From the NCBI GenBank assembly GCA_026990885.1, contig JALXCO010000095.1, positions 1-7,185 of the forward strand: a DNA stretch of 7,185 bases, in the 5' to 3' direction. Under the pieces are notes generated by a model, which worked only from the letters and a program-made list of their open reading frames with translations, searched no databases and was not told the origin of the DNA. This DNA comes from Desulfurococcales archaeon (GTDB taxonomy: Archaea; Thermoproteota; Thermoprotei_A; Sulfolobales; AG1). Position numbers and translations under genes: made by a program. How positions within the stretch are numbered: the stretch's first letter is position 1; each line of letters starts with the position of its first letter. Of this stretch, positions 5,661 to 7,185 are shown one piece after another.

Positions 5661-6206
5661 CTACTCGACCTTTATCTCCACTCCTTCATCCTCCTTTTTT
5701 ACCTTGGGTAGCTTTATTTCTAGGACGCCGTTTTTGTATGTTGCTTTTGCTCTTGATACATCTACATCGTGTGGTAGGTCTATCTCCTTATAGTACTTCC
5801 TGGAGTTCCTGGCATCTATAATGAGCTTGGATCCCCTGCCCTTAAGCTTGATGTTCTCCTTCTCAACACCGGGTATCTCGGCCACAACAGTTATGGTGTC
5901 CTTCTCCTCATATATATCCACCAGAGGCTCCATATCCTCAGAGTATCTAACCTCCCTAACAGGGCCTTCAGCACCCCTCCGGATCTTCACATTACCGAAC
6001 CTCTCAATCCTCGGAATCCCATCAGGACCAATAGTCAGCCTAAAGCCATAGACCACAGGCTTAGGGCCAATCCTCTCAACATCTCCAACCTCCTCAAAAA
6101 ACCTCTCCCACCTCCTATGGAGATCTCTAATCTCCTCAGCGAGCTCCCTATCAAGCTCTCTAATCAGCTCATCAAACAGATCAAATATGCTTTTCCTCCT
6201 TCTCAA
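5661..6206 (-). CDS. hsp20: Hsp20/alpha-crystallin small heat shock protein
   Basis: ATP-independent holdase chaperone that binds unfolding proteins and forms large oligomers in the cytoplasm. Of 181 residues, the first 45 or so form a charged helical N-terminus (FDLFDELIRELDRELAEEI). A glycine-containing linker with PVVYGFRLTIGPDG (50-63), typical of archaeal Hsp20, follows. The alpha-crystallin domain runs about 93-168, with VVAEIPGVEKENIKL (107-121) and the signature ATYKNGVLEIKLPK (155-168). The tail EIKVE supplies the I-x-I/V motif used in oligomer assembly. The only start codon before the domain is TTG 6206, with a weak GGGGA 5 bases or so upstream; no in-frame ATG lies between the upstream stop and this codon. 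Heat induction is expected from the family but no regulator site was recognised. Confidence 0.93.
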   Translation of the reverse strand: MRRRKSIFDLFDELIRELDRELAEEIRDLHRRWERFFEEVGDVERIGPKPVVYGFRLTIGPDGIPRIERFGNVKIRRGAEGPVREVRYSEDMEPLVDIYEEKDTITVVAEIPGVEKENIKLKGRGSKLIIDARNSRKYYKEIDLPHDVDVSRAKATYKNGVLEIKLPKVKKEDEGVEIKVE

Positions 6207-6240
6207 CGTGTTTCCCCATATATCATATTTGGTCGGCTAA

Positions 6241-6249
6241 ATTAAAAAT
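6241..6249 (-). promoter_or_regulatory. Candidate TATA box for hsp20
   Basis: The minus strand reads ATTTTTAAT around here; spacing puts the transcription start near 6218, about 12 bases before the TTG at 6206 and just before the GGGGA. It lies in the 115-base gap shared with the divergent ABC exporter genes. No known archaeal heat-shock operator was identified. Confidence 0.35.
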
Positions 6250-6282
6250 TTGGTTCTTGAAATATTAACATAGCTGTAAAAA

Positions 6283-6290
6283 TATAATAA
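6283..6290 (+). promoter_or_regulatory. Candidate TATA box for the ABC-2 exporter operon
   Basis: TATAATAA lies about 35 bases before the GTG start at 6322. The predicted transcription start is near 6312, so the leader would be about 10 bases and would exclude the GGGG at 6307-6310. Confidence 0.35.
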
Positions 6291-6321
6291 TACAGTGAGG
6301 GTTTAAGGGGTAAGCCATAAA

Positions 6322-7071
6322 GTGGAGGAGGTATTATCGCTTATAGGCATATACAAGGCGTATGGATCCAGGACGATACTGCATAATATAAATCTCCAGA
6401 TATACAGCGGCGAGGTCTTCTGTCTTGTAGGCCCGAACGGCGCCGGAAAGACAACAACATTAAGGATAATGGCCACATTGGTTAAGCCGTCTAAGGGCTA
6501 TCTAAGGTTTTTTGGCAGGCAGATTCGGGGTGACGGCGATATTCTAGATGTAAGGAGGAAGATAACGTATCTTCCTGAGGAGTCAGACACCTATTTTAGG
6601 CTTACTGGCTACGAGTATCTTGAGTTCTTTGCGAGGCTATATGACCAGGACAATTACAGCGAGATTGTTGAGCTGGGTATCGAGATATCGGGATTGAGTA
6701 AAGAGGATCTTTCGAAGAAGACAGGCACATATAGTAAGGGTATGAGGAGAAGGCTCCTCCTAGCTAGATCATTGATGGTGAAGCCGAAGATAGCTATACT
6801 TGATGAGCCGACATCTGGGCTTGATGTGTTCTCTAATGTAGCTATCAGATCTAGGATCAGGGACTTCACAGATAGATACGGAACAACAATTATTCTATCA
6901 AGCCATAACATGCTTGAGGTTATGTCGATATGCGATAGGGTCTCCCTGATAGATAGGGGGAGAATCATATATACGGGGACCCCAGACGAGGCTATAGAGA
7001 GGACTGGCGCGAGAGATCTTGAGGAGGCATTCATAAAGCTCGTTAACAGAAGTGGTGGCGATGAGCATTAA
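6322..7071 (+). CDS. ABC-2 type transporter ATPase (NatA/CcmA-like exporter family)
   Basis: ATPase subunit of an ABC-2 type exporter, the class that includes sodium, drug and polysaccharide exporters; substrate unknown. In the 249 residues: Walker A GPNGAGKTT (37-45), LPEESDTYFRLTGYEYL (84-100) where the Q-loop position is Glu as in many NatA-like proteins, signature YSKGM (137-141), Walker B IAILDEP (157-163), D-loop SGLD (165-168) and switch His195 in LSSHNMLEV. Start is GTG at 6322: the preceding bases lack a close ribosome-binding site and no start codon fits better before the first conserved strand (VLSLIGIYKAYG). The gene's end overlaps the start of the permease by 11 bases, showing a two-gene operon. 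It is divergent from hsp20. Confidence 0.9.
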   Translation: MEEVLSLIGIYKAYGSRTILHNINLQIYSGEVFCLVGPNGAGKTTTLRIMATLVKPSKGYLRFFGRQIRGDGDILDVRRKITYLPEESDTYFRLTGYEYLEFFARLYDQDNYSEIVELGIEISGLSKEDLSKKTGTYSKGMRRRLLLARSLMVKPKIAILDEPTSGLDVFSNVAIRSRIRDFTDRYGTTIILSSHNMLEVMSICDRVSLIDRGRIIYTGTPDEAIERTGARDLEEAFIKLVNRSGGDEH

Positions 7072-7185
7072 GCCCCTTATAAAAAAGGAGTTCCTCGAGC
7101 TTGTTAGGGACTATAAATCACTAGCTATTCTAGCTGTTCTCCCGCTGGTTATGATGCCTACGCTAGCTATATTCAATACATACCT
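7061..7185 (+). CDS. ABC-2 type permease, N-terminal fragment (runs off window)
   Basis: Only the first 41 codons are in the window. They begin MSIKPLIKKEFLELVRDYKS and continue with a hydrophobic stretch, LAILAVLPLVMMPTLAIF (21-38), the first membrane segment. The short basic/acidic amphipathic start (KKEFLELVRD) followed by a helix is the usual opening of ABC-2 permeases (NatB-like). ATG at 7061 overlaps the ATPase gene by 11 bases; GTG 7055 is an in-frame alternative. GGTGG (7054-7058) before the ATG is a close ribosome-binding site. Partner and position make the assignment good, but the rest of the protein is unseen. Confidence 0.75.
   Translation, partial: MSIKPLIKKEFLELVRDYKSLAILAVLPLVMMPTLAIFNTY

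Noticed and set aside
6254..6261. TTCTTGAA, resembling a eukaryotic heat-shock element, upstream of hsp20
   Set aside because: A single eight-base dyad in AT-rich DNA; archaea lack HSF, and it does not match an archaeal heat-shock operator I know.

Overview
The window is archaeal. It carries two ribosomal proteins found only in archaea and eukaryotes (eS24 and eS27/S27ae type). Many genes start with TTG or GTG, arginine is mostly AGG/AGA and isoleucine often ATA, and the intergenic gaps are short with TATA-like boxes. The Hsp20, UPF0200 and ferritin-CCC1 proteins resemble those of thermophilic Thermoproteota (crenarchaea). Genus cannot be read from the sequence.

Layout, left to right. (1) 10-1505, minus strand: two ATPase genes of a branched-chain amino acid type (LivG/LivF) ABC importer, overlapping by 4 bases. 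No permease or binding-protein gene is present in the window. (2) 1599-2516, minus: a ferritin-like domain fused to a CCC1/VIT1 membrane domain, probably for iron or manganese. (3) 2594-3562, plus: homoserine kinase, divergent from (2) across a 77-base promoter gap. (4) 3552-4095, minus: ribosomal proteins S24e then S27ae. The end of S27ae overlaps the end of homoserine kinase by 11 bases. (5) 4096-4285: intergenic, with promoter-like boxes and one imperfect inverted repeat. (6) 4286-4967, plus: a VapB(AbrB-type)/VapC(PIN) toxin-antitoxin pair with overlapping genes. (7) 5006-6206, minus: Hsp20 followed by a UPF0200 P-loop kinase-like protein. (8) 6322-7185, plus: an ABC-2 type exporter, with a complete ATPase gene and the first 41 codons of its permease, cut by the window edge.

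The genes do not form one pathway. The window is a patchwork of short housekeeping operons (translation, threonine synthesis, proteostasis), two transport modules, a metal-handling membrane protein and one stress/plasmid-type toxin-antitoxin pair. I found no convincing new multi-gene system. The items most worth a second look are the ferritin-CCC1 fusion, the conserved but functionally undefined UPF0200 protein, the VapBC overlap and start choice, and the inverted repeat in the 190-base gap upstream of VapB.
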